Below are positions 47,187 to 55,834 of a DNA stretch of 64,000 nucleotides, piece after piece. The DNA comes from JAEULH01 sp963789785 (GTDB lineage: Bacteria; Pseudomonadota; Alphaproteobacteria; Rhodospirillales; Defluviicoccaceae). The position numbers were made by a program, and so were the translations under genes. The stretch spans positions 62,001 through 126,000 of the forward strand of contig CAWBNC010000003.1 in NCBI GenBank assembly GCA_963789785.1. The letters run 5' to 3'. Every line of letters begins with the position of its first letter. The stretch's first letter is position 1. The notes under the pieces are model-generated. The model did no database searches. It saw only the letters and a list, made by a program, of their open reading frames with translations, and was not told where the DNA came from.

Positions 47187-48365
47187 ATGTACCGGCTGAT
47201 GCTCCAGACCTCAGACAATCCCGCCATTGCCAGCTTGGCCAGGCCGATCATGATCGGCAGCGACATCTACCGCACCTCGAAGCACGCTTCGGGCCATCCT
47301 CTGGCCATACCACGGGTGTCACTGTGCATCGACCTGTGCCGTGCGCTGAACTGGCTTCCGGGGGACGAATACATGGACAGCCCGCTGGCCAGCGTCGCCG
47401 ATCTTTGCCGCTTTCACACGCCGGCATACGTCGCTGCGGTTCAGCGGTGCGAGCAGCGCCAACATGCGGATGCCGACGACCGGTCCCGCTTCAACCTCGG
47501 CGTCAACGGCAACCCCGTCTATGCCGAGATGTTCCGCCGTCCGGCGACCGCCTGCGGCGCCTCGCTGGCAGCGGCCGGACGGCTGCGCAACGGAGGCGTC
47601 GTCTACAATCCGGCCGGCGGCACCCACCATGGTCTGGCTGGAAGGGCGAGCGGCTTTTGCATTTTCAACGACCCGGTTCTCGCCATTCTTGCCCTTCTCG
47701 ACGGCGGCTTGCGACGGGTCTTCTATCTTGATCTCGATGCGCACTTCGGCGACGGCGTCCAGGTAGCCTTCGCCGACGACGACCGGGTATTCACCCTCTC
47801 GCTTCACGAGGGCGGTCGCTGGCCCATGGCTCGCGACGACACCTGGACCGCCGGTCCGGGCGGCGTCCACGACCGCGCCGGCGGTACCGCGCGAAACCTG
47901 CCCCTGCCCCGGGATCTGAACGACAGCGAGATGGCGGTTGTCATCGAAGCCGCGGCTCTCCCGTTGATCGAGATGTTCGCGCCGGAAGCCATCGTCGCAC
48001 AGTGCGGCGCCGACGCTCTCGCCGATGATCCGATGACAAAGCTGTCGCTATCGAACCGGGCGTTGTGGGCCGCAGTCGAAGCGTTGCGGAAGCTGGCGCC
48101 GCGTCTGCTCGTGCTCGGCGGCGGCGGCTACAATCCGTGGAGCGTCGCCCGCTGCTGGACCGGGATCTGGGCCACATTGACCGGCCGATCGATTTCCGAG
48201 CGCCTGCCGGACGCGGCCGAACGACTGCTGCGTTCGGTGCATTGGCCGCACCGACGGGGACGTACGCCGCCGACGCACTGGTTCACGACCTTGGCCGACA
48301 CGCCTAACACGGGCGTTGTGCGCCCGGAAATCCGCACGCTGGTGGACCTCGTCACAGCGCCCTGA
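47187..48365 (+). CDS. Histone deacetylase/AcuC/acetylpolyamine amidohydrolase family protein
   Basis: All key residues of the arginase-fold deacetylases are present in this protein of about 392 residues: the His pair in GGTHHGLAGRASGFCIFND, zinc ligands in YLDLDAHFGDGVQ and QCGADALADDP, and the catalytic Tyr in GGGGYN. Members deacetylate acetyl-lysine or acetylpolyamines. The start is uncertain; ATG 47199 or 47250 (MIGSDIYR) are alternatives and no strong ribosome site is seen. Its target cannot be told. Confidence 0.85.
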   Translation: MYRLMLQTSDNPAIASLARPIMIGSDIYRTSKHASGHPLAIPRVSLCIDLCRALNWLPGDEYMDSPLASVADLCRFHTPAYVAAVQRCEQRQHADADDRSRFNLGVNGNPVYAEMFRRPATACGASLAAAGRLRNGGVVYNPAGGTHHGLAGRASGFCIFNDPVLAILALLDGGLRRVFYLDLDAHFGDGVQVAFADDDRVFTLSLHEGGRWPMARDDTWTAGPGGVHDRAGGTARNLPLPRDLNDSEMAVVIEAAALPLIEMFAPEAIVAQCGADALADDPMTKLSLSNRALWAAVEALRKLAPRLLVLGGGGYNPWSVARCWTGIWATLTGRSISERLPDAAERLLRSVHWPHRRGRTPPTHWFTTLADTPNTGVVRPEIRTLVDLVTAP

Positions 48366-48415
48366 TCGGCGTTCCCCGCTGCAACTGGTTCTCGATCGCG
48401 GCTGCCAACGGCGGC

Positions 48416-48514
48416 CTACTGGTAGTACGCGGCGAAGACCAGCAGCGTACCCGCAGCGGCGACGGCAAGAGCCGCCAATGGGACGATCTGGGCGATCAGG
48501 TGGTCGAAGTTCAT
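48416..48514 (-). CDS. Small single-span membrane protein, 32 residues
   Basis: An ATG at 48514 with AGGGGA seven bases upstream opens a 33-codon frame. The peptide begins MNFDHLIAQI, continues with an unbroken hydrophobic, Ala/Val/Leu-rich stretch of about 20 residues and ends FAAYYQ. That shape fits a small inner-membrane peptide. I do not recognise the family. The AT-rich region with palindromes to its right probably holds its promoter. Confidence 0.55.
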   Translation of the reverse strand: MNFDHLIAQIVPLAALAVAAAGTLLVFAAYYQ

Positions 48515-48652
48515 GACATATCCCCTGTGTCTGTCCGGCCGGTGGCTGCTGTGTGCAGACTTGGGCCGCGCTCTGAATGTGTCACCGCGAGCCTACCGGC
48601 CGACCGCCACGCCCTTAAGCGCTTCTTTTGCAATGCAGCATAGCTGTAGCCG

Positions 48653-48684
48653 CATAAATAAGCAATGATTCATCATTATTTATG
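48653..48684. promoter_or_regulatory. Nested AT-rich palindromes, candidate operator
   Basis: The outer arms CATAAATAA (48653-48661) and TTATTTATG (48676-48684) are perfect complements. Inside, AATGAT and ATCATT (48664-48669 and 48672-48677) flank TC. The inner dyad resembles a Fur-type box but its centre is one base too long. It lies about 140 bases upstream of the 32-residue protein in an AT-rich island. Confidence 0.5.
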
Positions 48685-48688
48685 AATT

Positions 48689-48705
48689 CACGGCATATAT
48701 CCGTG
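48689..48705. promoter_or_regulatory. Second palindrome, CACGG-N7-CCGTG
   Basis: CACGG (48689-48693) and CCGTG (48701-48705) form an inverted repeat around CATATAT, five bases from the preceding palindrome. It could be another regulator site. Confidence 0.4.
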
Positions 48706-48980
48706 CCACATTGTTTCCATAGCTCCCGCGCACACGGTGCCAAGACAAGCGGCGGGCGAAGGGTTTCAACTTGCGCCGACGATGTTTAACTCCTGGTGTA
48801 TGAGAAGAATCTCAGCGACGCCGGCTAAAGGGAGATGGATCAGAAACCGGCGTGCCCTCCACAGCGGATCTCGGTGCCGCTTTGGCAGCGCGGGCCGGCG
48901 CCGCCGACATGCGTGTCGGCAGACTGACGATCCACGATTTTGGGCGCACGCATCGATTGGAACCGTCGCCGGCGCGTACG
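48706..48980. other. Non-coding gap between the palindromes and the terminator
   Basis: About 275 bases with only short, poorly supported open frames on either strand. I see no RNA gene or mobile-element end in it. Confidence 0.35.
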
Positions 48981-49003
48981 AAAAAGCCCCGCCGAAGCGG
49001 GGC
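48981..49003 (-). terminator. Rho-independent terminator of the cache-domain gene
   Basis: On the minus strand GCCCCGC and GCGGGGC form a perfect 7-bp stem with a TTCG loop, followed by TTTTT. It lies about 180 bases downstream of the cache-domain gene and faces the right way to stop its transcript. Confidence 0.85.
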
Positions 49004-49181
49004 ATCGAGAAGCTGTGACAGCCGACCTGAAGCCGGCCGTCATTTGTTCTTCAGCTTACGTTTGGCTCAGTCTGCCTCCGGATTGCAGTACCCGAAGGGA
49101 GGCGATTCGATCGATAGATGACGATCAAGCAACCTTTCCGTCCCCAACGGGCGCTGAACCTTCTAGGCGCGGCCTCGGAGG

Positions 49182-49631
49182 CTACTTGTAATAACCGACG
49201 GCGCAGACCTGGTCCTTGACCTTGGTCACGTATGCGACCTTCTGCACCGGGTCGCCGCCGTCCGGCCGCGGATACATGTAGGTAACCTCGCCGATCTTGC
49301 CCTCTTTCGCCTCATCCATGATTGCTTTGCCAAAAGCCTTGCCGCTCTTATCCTTGAGGTCGGTCAGGCTTTTTCCGACAAGTTTAGGGTGGGCGGTGAA
49401 GTTGCCGTCCGGGCCGGCACAGAACGGATACAAGTCCTTCTCTTTAAAGCCATCCTCGCCAGCGCTAATCATCTTAAGCGCCTTCGACTCGTCTTGCTTT
49501 ATGGCCCCAACGACCTTCTCCAGCATTGCCTTGGCCTCTGCCGGAGTACCGTATTGATCGGCTGCGTAGGCGCTGCCGAGACTGCCGGCGAGCAGGAAAC
49601 CCAGCACGAGAGCCCAACTGATTCGGAGCAT
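49182..49631 (-). CDS. Secreted single-cache-domain protein
   Basis: A 149-residue protein with a signal peptide (ALVLGFLLAGSLGSAYA, cut near residue 24). A small-ligand-binding cache pattern follows: KEKDLYPFCAGPDGNFTAHP, GKSLTDLKDKSGKAFG and the end VQKVAYVTKVKDQVCAVGYY. AGGAGGGGAG precedes ATG 49631, so the longer frame is not used. Stand-alone periplasmic cache proteins often act with receptors; no receptor is near. Confidence 0.8.
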   Translation of the reverse strand: MLRISWALVLGFLLAGSLGSAYAADQYGTPAEAKAMLEKVVGAIKQDESKALKMISAGEDGFKEKDLYPFCAGPDGNFTAHPKLVGKSLTDLKDKSGKAFGKAIMDEAKEGKIGEVTYMYPRPDGGDPVQKVAYVTKVKDQVCAVGYYK

Positions 49632-49757
49632 AGACGTCTCCCCTCCTGATAATGTTGAACGCTTTTGTTTCCTCTGGCCGTTGCACATAGTGTTCATCGC
49701 AACGACCACAGGCGCTGTTATTGTATATCAATTGAGGCAATCGTATGACCAGCGATA

Positions 49758-51394
49758 TCAGCAGCCAGCCGGCAAATTCTCTCCTGTAGCGGCGACACTC
49801 CCGATCAGCGCCTGAAGCGCCTCCAGCCGATCAGCCTCCGCCGCCGGCTTGTCCCAGCGAATACGACGAACCCGCGGGAAGCGCATGGCGACACCGGATT
49901 TGTGCCGCGTTGAGATCTGCACCGCATCGAAGGCAATCTCGAGAACCAGACTTGGCGCGACCGCCCGGACCGGCCCAAAGCGGTCAATCGTGTTACGCCG
50001 CACCCAACGATCGAGTTCGATGAGCTCGCTGTCGGTGAAGCCGGAATAGGCCTTGCCGACCGGCACGAGTTCGTCTGCGGTAGCGTCCTCGACGCCTAAG
50101 CGCCAGCAGCCGAAGGTGTAGTCGGAGTAGAACGACGAGCGCTTGCCGTGGCCGCGCTGGGCGTACATCAGCACACAATCCGCCGTCAGCGGGTCGCGCT
50201 TCCATTTGAACCACGGCCCCTTCGGCCGCCCCGCCACGTATGGGCTGCGCCACCGCTTCAGCATCAGCCCCTCGATTCCCGCCGCTCGGGTGGAAGCTCT
50301 GATCGCAGCGAGGTGCGTCCAGTCGCGAAACCCGACAAGCGGCGAGATGTCCATCCGTCCGGGGCGATGGGCGTCGTACCAGCGTTCGAGCCGGCTCCGT
50401 CGTCTGCTGAGGGGAAGGCCACGAAGATCTTCGTCGCCGTCGAGAAGGATGTCGTAAAGACGGACATGAGCCGGGTAGCGCGCCATCATCGCCCGAGTCA
50501 CGGCCTTGCGACCGAGACGCTGCTGGAGGTCGTTGAACGGCGCGATCTCGCCCTCGCGGGCGATGAGCAACTCTCCGTCGAGAACGGCAGCAAAATCCAG
50601 ATTGGCGACGACATCAGGGAAGCTTGCGCCGATATCGTCGCCGGTACGCGAGAACAGCCGCGCTTCCCCGCCGCCGCCGGCGATCTGCACGCGAATACCG
50701 TCCCACTTCCATTCGCAGGCGTAATCGGACGGGTCGAGCCTATCCAGATCGCCTTCGTCGAGCGGGTTCGCCAGCATAAGCGGGCGGAACCCAAGCGCGG
50801 CATGCACGTCGGGTCGGCCCCCCCGACCGTCAAGCCAGGCGAAGAGATCGAGGTATGGCGGCTTCAGCCCGTGCCACAGCTCCTCCACATCGGCCAGCGG
50901 AACGCCGCCGAACCCGGCGATGGCCGTCTTCGCGAGCCGAGCCGAAACGCCGACGCGGAGCCCCCCGGTGATCAGCTTGAGCAGGGCGTAGCGGCCGCTC
51001 GCGTCGAGGTCGTCGAGCCAGCCCTCGACGATCGCGGGAATATCCTTGCGGCTCGCGTCGTGAAGGGTCTCGACAACCGCACTCAGCGAAGGTGGCGACG
51101 CGGACGCGCAGTCGACCGGCGGGCCAGATCAGCGCCGCGGTTTCCGCCAGGTCGCCGACGAAGTCGTAGGACAGGGCGAACAGGAACGGATCGACCCGGC
51201 TTGTGACCAGGGTCCGGATCAGGGCCGGTTTGGCTGCCGTAAAGCTGAGGTCGCCGGTCAGCGCCGCGAGGCCATAGCCGCGTTCGGGGTCCGGCTGATC
51301 GGCGAAAATAGCTGCCCATCAGCCTGAGCTTGGCGTTGCGTTGCGGTGCGAAAGTCAAACCTTCCAGCAGTTCGGCAAACGCTCGCACCGTCAA
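49758..51394 (-). CDS. ATP-dependent DNA ligase of the ligase-associated repair cluster (two apparent +1 frameshifts)
   Basis: The long C-terminal frame has the ligase core: SDYACEWKWDGIRVQ, whose Lys is the adenylation site, ARLFSRTGDDI, LDGELLIAREG and GLMLKRW. Upstream frames give AELLEGLTFAPQRNAKLRL, DRGY-like PERGYGLAALTGDL, and SRKDIPAIVEGW. Shifts fit extra bases at 51305-51308 (AAAA) and near 51116 (CC). Joined, it is about 544 residues, normal for this family. The start (TTG 51394 or the GTG just after) overlaps the exonuclease stop. Confidence 0.85.
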
Positions 51395-52419
51395 TCGTCC
51401 TCGTCTTCGAAGCCTGCGACCGACAGGGCCGAGGCCCGATAGCCGCGACTGGCGGCATGGTGAACCAGCGCCTCCTCGCGGCCGTGAGTGACCAGAACTG
51501 CCGGCGCGCCGACGTCATCGAGCGTTGCCGTGAGTTCGTCCCAGTCGGCATGGTCGGAGATGACAAGCGGCAGTTCGATGCCCCGCTGGCGGACGCGCTG
51601 GCGGATTCCCATCCAGCCGGACGCCATGGCGGTGACGGGATCGGGAAAGGCGCGGGCCCAGCGGTCGGCTAGAGCCGACGGCGGGCACAGCACGATCTCG
51701 CCCGCGAGGGTACGCCGGGCCCCGCCGGCAATTGCGCTGATCGGGCCCAGGTCCAAACCGGCGCGCGCGTAGACGTTGCAAAGGTTGACTAGCGCGCCGT
51801 GGAGCCAGATCGTTCGGTCGTAGCCGGCCCGGCGCAGCAGCATGATCAGTCGCTGGCACTTGCCGAGAGCATAGACGCCGACGAGGTGACAGCGTTCCGG
51901 GAACAGCCGCACCGAGGTCAGCAGGCGCTCGATCTCGTGACTGTCGGGCGGATGGCGAAAGACCGGGAGACCGAATGTCGCCTCGGTGATGAAGACGTCG
52001 CAGGGCACGATTTCGAAGCCGGCGCAGGTCGGGTCCGGCCGCCGCTTGTAGTCGCCGGAGACGACAACGCGGCAGCCACGGTACTCGATCACGACCTGCG
52101 CGCTGCCGAGAATATGGCCGGCCGGTACGAAACGGACGATGGCTTCACCGAGGCGAAGCGGCGTGCCGTCATCCAGGCTCTCGATCGGGCCCGCGTCTTT
52201 GCCGTAGCGGGCCCGCATGATCGCAGCGGTTCCCGGTGTCGCAAGAACGCTGCGGTGGCCGGGACGGGCATGATCCGCATGGCCATGGGTGACAATCGCA
52301 CGATCCACCGGCCGAATCGGATCAATGTAGAAGCTGCCCGGTTCGCACCACAAGCCGGCGCTGGTCGGCCGCAGCCACCGGGGATGGACTTGTTGATGAT
52401 CTTGCGCCGTCGCGTCCAT
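51391..52419 (-). CDS. Ligase-associated DNA exonuclease (metallo-beta-lactamase fold)
   Basis: The 342-residue protein has the metal motif THGHADHARPGH near residue 45, VVSGDYKRRPDP near 125 and ISDHADWDELTATL near 300, the MBL/beta-CASP pattern of SNM1-like nucleases. In the known four-gene repair cluster this protein is a Mn-dependent nuclease. ATG 52419 fits the family N-terminus (WLRPTSAGLWCEPGSFYIDP soon after). It is divergent from the helicase and overlaps the ligase start. Confidence 0.9.
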   Translation of the reverse strand: MDATAQDHQQVHPRWLRPTSAGLWCEPGSFYIDPIRPVDRAIVTHGHADHARPGHRSVLATPGTAAIMRARYGKDAGPIESLDDGTPLRLGEAIVRFVPAGHILGSAQVVIEYRGCRVVVSGDYKRRPDPTCAGFEIVPCDVFITEATFGLPVFRHPPDSHEIERLLTSVRLFPERCHLVGVYALGKCQRLIMLLRRAGYDRTIWLHGALVNLCNVYARAGLDLGPISAIAGGARRTLAGEIVLCPPSALADRWARAFPDPVTAMASGWMGIRQRVRQRGIELPLVISDHADWDELTATLDDVGAPAVLVTHGREEALVHHAASRGYRASALSVAGFEDEDD

Positions 52420-52516
52420 GGTGCCCGGTCCGTCCGTTCGCGCGCCTGCACGGAGATCACCTCGCCTCGGCCGTCCAAAGCGGGTCCGGTGCGATGACAG
52501 GCGGGTATCGTGAGTT

Positions 52517-55027
52517 ATGTATAGCGAGATGAGCATGGAGCTACCCGCCCGCTTCCGGAGCTGGTTATCGACGCGCGAGTGGCGGCTATACCCGCATCAG
52601 CAGGCCATGATCGATGCAGCGCGACGAGGCGCGCATGTCCTCCTGGTCGCCCCGACCGGGGGCGGCAAGACCCTTGCCGGATTCCTGCCGTCATTACTGG
52701 AGCTGGCGGATCCGGCGCGCGCGCGCGGAGACGGATCCGGCCTGCACACGCTTTACATCTCGCCGCTGAAGGCGTTGACGGTCGACGTGCATCGCAACCT
52801 CGAGCGGCCGATTGCGGAGATGGATCTCGCCATCCGCGCCGAGACCCGCACGGGAGACACGCCGCAGGCCAAGCGCCAGCGTCAGCGCGCCCGGCCGCCG
52901 CAACTCCTGATGACAACACCGGAATCCCTGGCGCTGCTCCTCTCCTATGCCGACGCCGGGCGGATGTTCGCAGGAGTGCGCTGCGTGATCGTCGATGAAT
53001 TGCACGCGCTGGTCGGCACCAAGCGCGGCGACCTGCTCGCTCTCGGTCTCGCTCGGTTGCAGACGCTGGCGCCGCGTTGCCGCCGCGTCGGGCTGTCGGC
53101 AACGGTGGCTTACCCGGATGAACTGCGCGCCTGGCTGTCGCCGCTGGCCGCCGGCGATGACGTCGTATTCGTGCGCGCCGGTGACGGACCGCCGGCCGAT
53201 ACCTCCATTCTCAACGCCTCGAACCGCATCCCGTGGTCGGGGCATATGGCCATGCATGCACTTCCCCTCGTCTACCAGCATATCTGCGAGGCGGCGACGA
53301 CGATCGTCTTTGTCAACACCCGCGCTCAGGCCGAAATCGTCTTTCAGCAGTTGTGGCGGCTGAACGACCTCAACCTTCCGATCGCGCTGCATCACGGGAG
53401 CCTCGCGGTCGAACAGCGGCGCAAGGTGGAAGCCGCCATGGCCGCCGGGCGGCTGCGCGCGGTCGTGGCGACCTCGTCGCTTGATCTCGGCGTCGACTGG
53501 GCGGCCGTCGATCTGGTGATCCAGATCGGCGCGCCGAAAGGAGTGAGCCGCCTCATCCAGCGGATCGGCCGCGCCGGCCACCGCCTCGACCGGACCAGCC
53601 GGGCGATCCTGGTTCCGGCCAACCAATTCGAGCATCTTGAGTGCACGGCCGCTTCGGAGGCGGTTGCCGCGGGCGAACTCGACGGCGATCCGCCAGCGCC
53701 CGGCGGCCTCGAAGTCCTCGCCCAACACCTTCTCGGCTGCGCCTGCTCCGCACCCATCTCCGCCGCAGCCCTGTATGACGAGGTTCGCCGGGCGGCGCCA
53801 TACGCGCAACTGCCGCGCAGCGACTTCGACGACACCCTGCGCTTTGTCGAATGTGGCGGCTACGCGCTGGGCGGCTACGAGCGCTACCGCCGCCTGGCCC
53901 AGGATGACGACGGCGCTTACCGCGTCGCCTCGCCGCGCGTGGCCCGCCTTTACCGGATGAACATCGGCACGATCGTCGAAGCGGTGACGATGAAGGTTCA
54001 GCTGAAGCGCGGCCGGGTTCTGGGCGAGGTCGAGGAGTATTTCATCCAGGGCCTGCAGCCGGGCGACACGTTCGTCTTCTCCGGGGAGGTTCTCCGCTTC
54101 GAGGCGGTTCGCGAGACGACTGCCATTGTATCGCGCGCCGCCGGCACGGAGCCGAAGATCCCGGCGTATGCGGGCGGCCGGCTGCCGTTATCGACGTCGC
54201 TGGCTCATCGCGTTCGGACCATGCTTGCCGACCCGATCCGATGGGAAGGACTGCCCGAAGACGTTCAAGAGTGGCTGCGGCTGCAGCAGGTGCGTTCGCT
54301 CGTTCCCGGCGCCGGCCAGCTTCTTGTGGAGATCTTCGCCCGCGGCGGCAAGGCGTTCATGGTGGCCTACAGCTTCGAGGGCCGGAACGTCCACCAGACC
54401 CTTGGCGTGTTGCTGACCCGGCGGATGGAGCGGGCCGGCCTCGCGCCCCTCGGTTTCGTCGCCACCGACTACGTTCTCGCCGTTTGGAGCATCAGGCCCG
54501 CGGAAGAGAGCGATATCGCCGACCTGTTCGCCGAGGACATGCTCGGCGACGATCTGGAAGACTGGATGAGCGAATCGTCGGTGATGAAGCGGACCTTCCG
54601 CAACGTTGCGGTCATCGCCGGGCTGATCGAGCGCCGCCACCCCGGCCAGGAGAAATCCCGCCGGCAGGTCACGGTCAACTCGGATCTGATCTACAATGTG
54701 CTGAGGCGCTATGAGCCGATGCACGTGCTGCTGCGCGCGACGCGCGCGGATGCCGCGCGCGGCCTTGCCGATCTAGGTCGCCTCGCGCAGATGCTCCGGC
54801 GCGTCCGCGGTTGCATCGTCATTCGCCGCTTGCCCCGCGTCTCGCCGCTGGCGGTACCGGTGCTGCTCGAGATCGGCAAGGAATCGGTCTTCGGTGCAGG
54901 CGTTGACGAGCTTCTCGACGTGACCGCTAGGAACCTAATCGCCGAGGCGACGGGCGCGCACGATGCAGACGATGGCGACGGCCTGCCTGAAGCTCGAGCA
55001 ACAAGACGCAGAAGGCGTCGCGCGTGA
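52517..55027 (+). CDS. Ligase-associated Lhr-type DEXH-box DNA helicase
   Basis: The 836-residue superfamily 2 helicase has the Q-motif region YPHQQAMIDAA, Walker A APTGGGKT (Lys51), DELH at 160-163, SAT at 194-196, and motif VI RIGRAGHRLDR. The Lhr-core C-terminal region follows. Such helicases unwind DNA or RNA:DNA hybrids 3'-5'. Two near ATGs (52529, 52535) are alternative starts. The end overlaps the phosphoesterase gene (GTGA). Confidence 0.93.
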   Translation: MYSEMSMELPARFRSWLSTREWRLYPHQQAMIDAARRGAHVLLVAPTGGGKTLAGFLPSLLELADPARARGDGSGLHTLYISPLKALTVDVHRNLERPIAEMDLAIRAETRTGDTPQAKRQRQRARPPQLLMTTPESLALLLSYADAGRMFAGVRCVIVDELHALVGTKRGDLLALGLARLQTLAPRCRRVGLSATVAYPDELRAWLSPLAAGDDVVFVRAGDGPPADTSILNASNRIPWSGHMAMHALPLVYQHICEAATTIVFVNTRAQAEIVFQQLWRLNDLNLPIALHHGSLAVEQRRKVEAAMAAGRLRAVVATSSLDLGVDWAAVDLVIQIGAPKGVSRLIQRIGRAGHRLDRTSRAILVPANQFEHLECTAASEAVAAGELDGDPPAPGGLEVLAQHLLGCACSAPISAAALYDEVRRAAPYAQLPRSDFDDTLRFVECGGYALGGYERYRRLAQDDDGAYRVASPRVARLYRMNIGTIVEAVTMKVQLKRGRVLGEVEEYFIQGLQPGDTFVFSGEVLRFEAVRETTAIVSRAAGTEPKIPAYAGGRLPLSTSLAHRVRTMLADPIRWEGLPEDVQEWLRLQQVRSLVPGAGQLLVEIFARGGKAFMVAYSFEGRNVHQTLGVLLTRRMERAGLAPLGFVATDYVLAVWSIRPAEESDIADLFAEDMLGDDLEDWMSESSVMKRTFRNVAVIAGLIERRHPGQEKSRRQVTVNSDLIYNVLRRYEPMHVLLRATRADAARGLADLGRLAQMLRRVRGCIVIRRLPRVSPLAVPVLLEIGKESVFGAGVDELLDVTARNLIAEATGAHDADDGDGLPEARATRRRRRRA

Positions 55028-55758
55028 GCCGGACGTCGTTTTTTTTCCACGAAGCCGAAGTCGTGTCCTGCATCTCCGGCGCGCTTGTTTTGCCGACGCA
55101 CGGCACCCTTGTGGTCGCCGATCTGCACCTGGAGAAAGGGTCGCGCTCCGCGCAGCGCGGATGGCTGCTGCCGCCCTACGACAGCCGCGCCACTCTTGCC
55201 GCGCTGGCCGACGCGATCGACCGGCATGCGCCGAGGCGCGTCGTCTGCCTGGGCGACAGCTTCGACGATAACGGCGGCGGGTTGCGCCTCAGCGAAACGG
55301 ACGCGGTGCGGTTACGCACAATGATGGCCGGCCGCGATTGGATCTGGATTGCCGGAAACCACGATCCACTCCCGCCTGCCCTGGGCGGCGAATCGGCGGC
55401 TGAGCTTACCGTCGGCCCTCTCGTGCTCCGCCACGCTGCATCACCCGGACAGGCGGCCGGTGAGATCTCCGGCCACTACCACCCGAAGGCCTCGGTCGTT
55501 GTCGCCGGTCGCCGCTTCAGCGCGCGCTGCTTTGTCAGCGATGGCCGGCGGCTGGTTTTGCCGGCGTTCGGGGCCTACGCGGGCGGCCTCGATGTCTTTT
55601 CTCCGGCTCTTTCCGCAGTCATCGGACACGACTTTACGGTCCGCCTCCTCGGCCGAGCGCAAGTCCACGCGCTACCGGCCCGCCGCCTCCACGGTTCGCC
55701 GGCGTCAGCCCCGCCTAGTGGTGCAACCGAAACGGAAGGTTCCCATCCGCTTCGATAA
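55024..55758 (+). CDS. pdeM: Ligase-associated metallophosphoesterase
   Basis: The 244-residue protein has the calcineurin-like motifs VVADLHLEKG, LGDSFDD, GNHDP and GHYHPK in order. In the described repair cluster this enzyme cleaves phosphodiesters such as 2',3'-cyclic phosphates. The GTG start overlaps the helicase stop. The last roughly 20 residues fall in a hairpin-forming stretch and look unlike the family, so the natural end may have been extended by an inserted repeat. Confidence 0.9.
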   Translation: MSRTSFFFHEAEVVSCISGALVLPTHGTLVVADLHLEKGSRSAQRGWLLPPYDSRATLAALADAIDRHAPRRVVCLGDSFDDNGGGLRLSETDAVRLRTMMAGRDWIWIAGNHDPLPPALGGESAAELTVGPLVLRHAASPGQAAGEISGHYHPKASVVVAGRRFSARCFVSDGRRLVLPAFGAYAGGLDVFSPALSAVIGHDFTVRLLGRAQVHALPARRLHGSPASAPPSGATETEGSHPLR

Positions 55759-55768
55759 GTTGCACCAC
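55718..55768. repeat. Two-stem inverted repeat across the pdeM stop codon
   Basis: GTGGTGCAAC (55718-55727) pairs perfectly with GTTGCACCAC (55759-55768). Inside, CGAAACGGA pairs with TCCGCTTCG with one mismatch. The structure spans the end of pdeM. Confidence 0.6.
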
Positions 55769-55797
55769 AAGATCAATGAGTTGATGGTCCGATATTC

Positions 55798-55826
55798 TCG
55801 TAACGCTTGGGCACCAAGCGTTACGA
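55798..55826. terminator. 13-bp perfect hairpin between convergent genes
   Basis: TCGTAACGCTTGG (55798-55810) and CCAAGCGTTACGA (55814-55826) pair fully around the loop GCA. It lies between the convergent pdeM and pqiC-like stops. There is no T-run on either side, so a bidirectional terminator is likely but not certain. Confidence 0.5.
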
Positions 55827-55834
55827 TCGGCCCA

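Noticed and set aside
49758..55758. Helicase/nuclease/phosphoesterase group as a new anti-phage defence system
   Set aside because: The motifs and gene order match the already described ligase-associated repair cluster.
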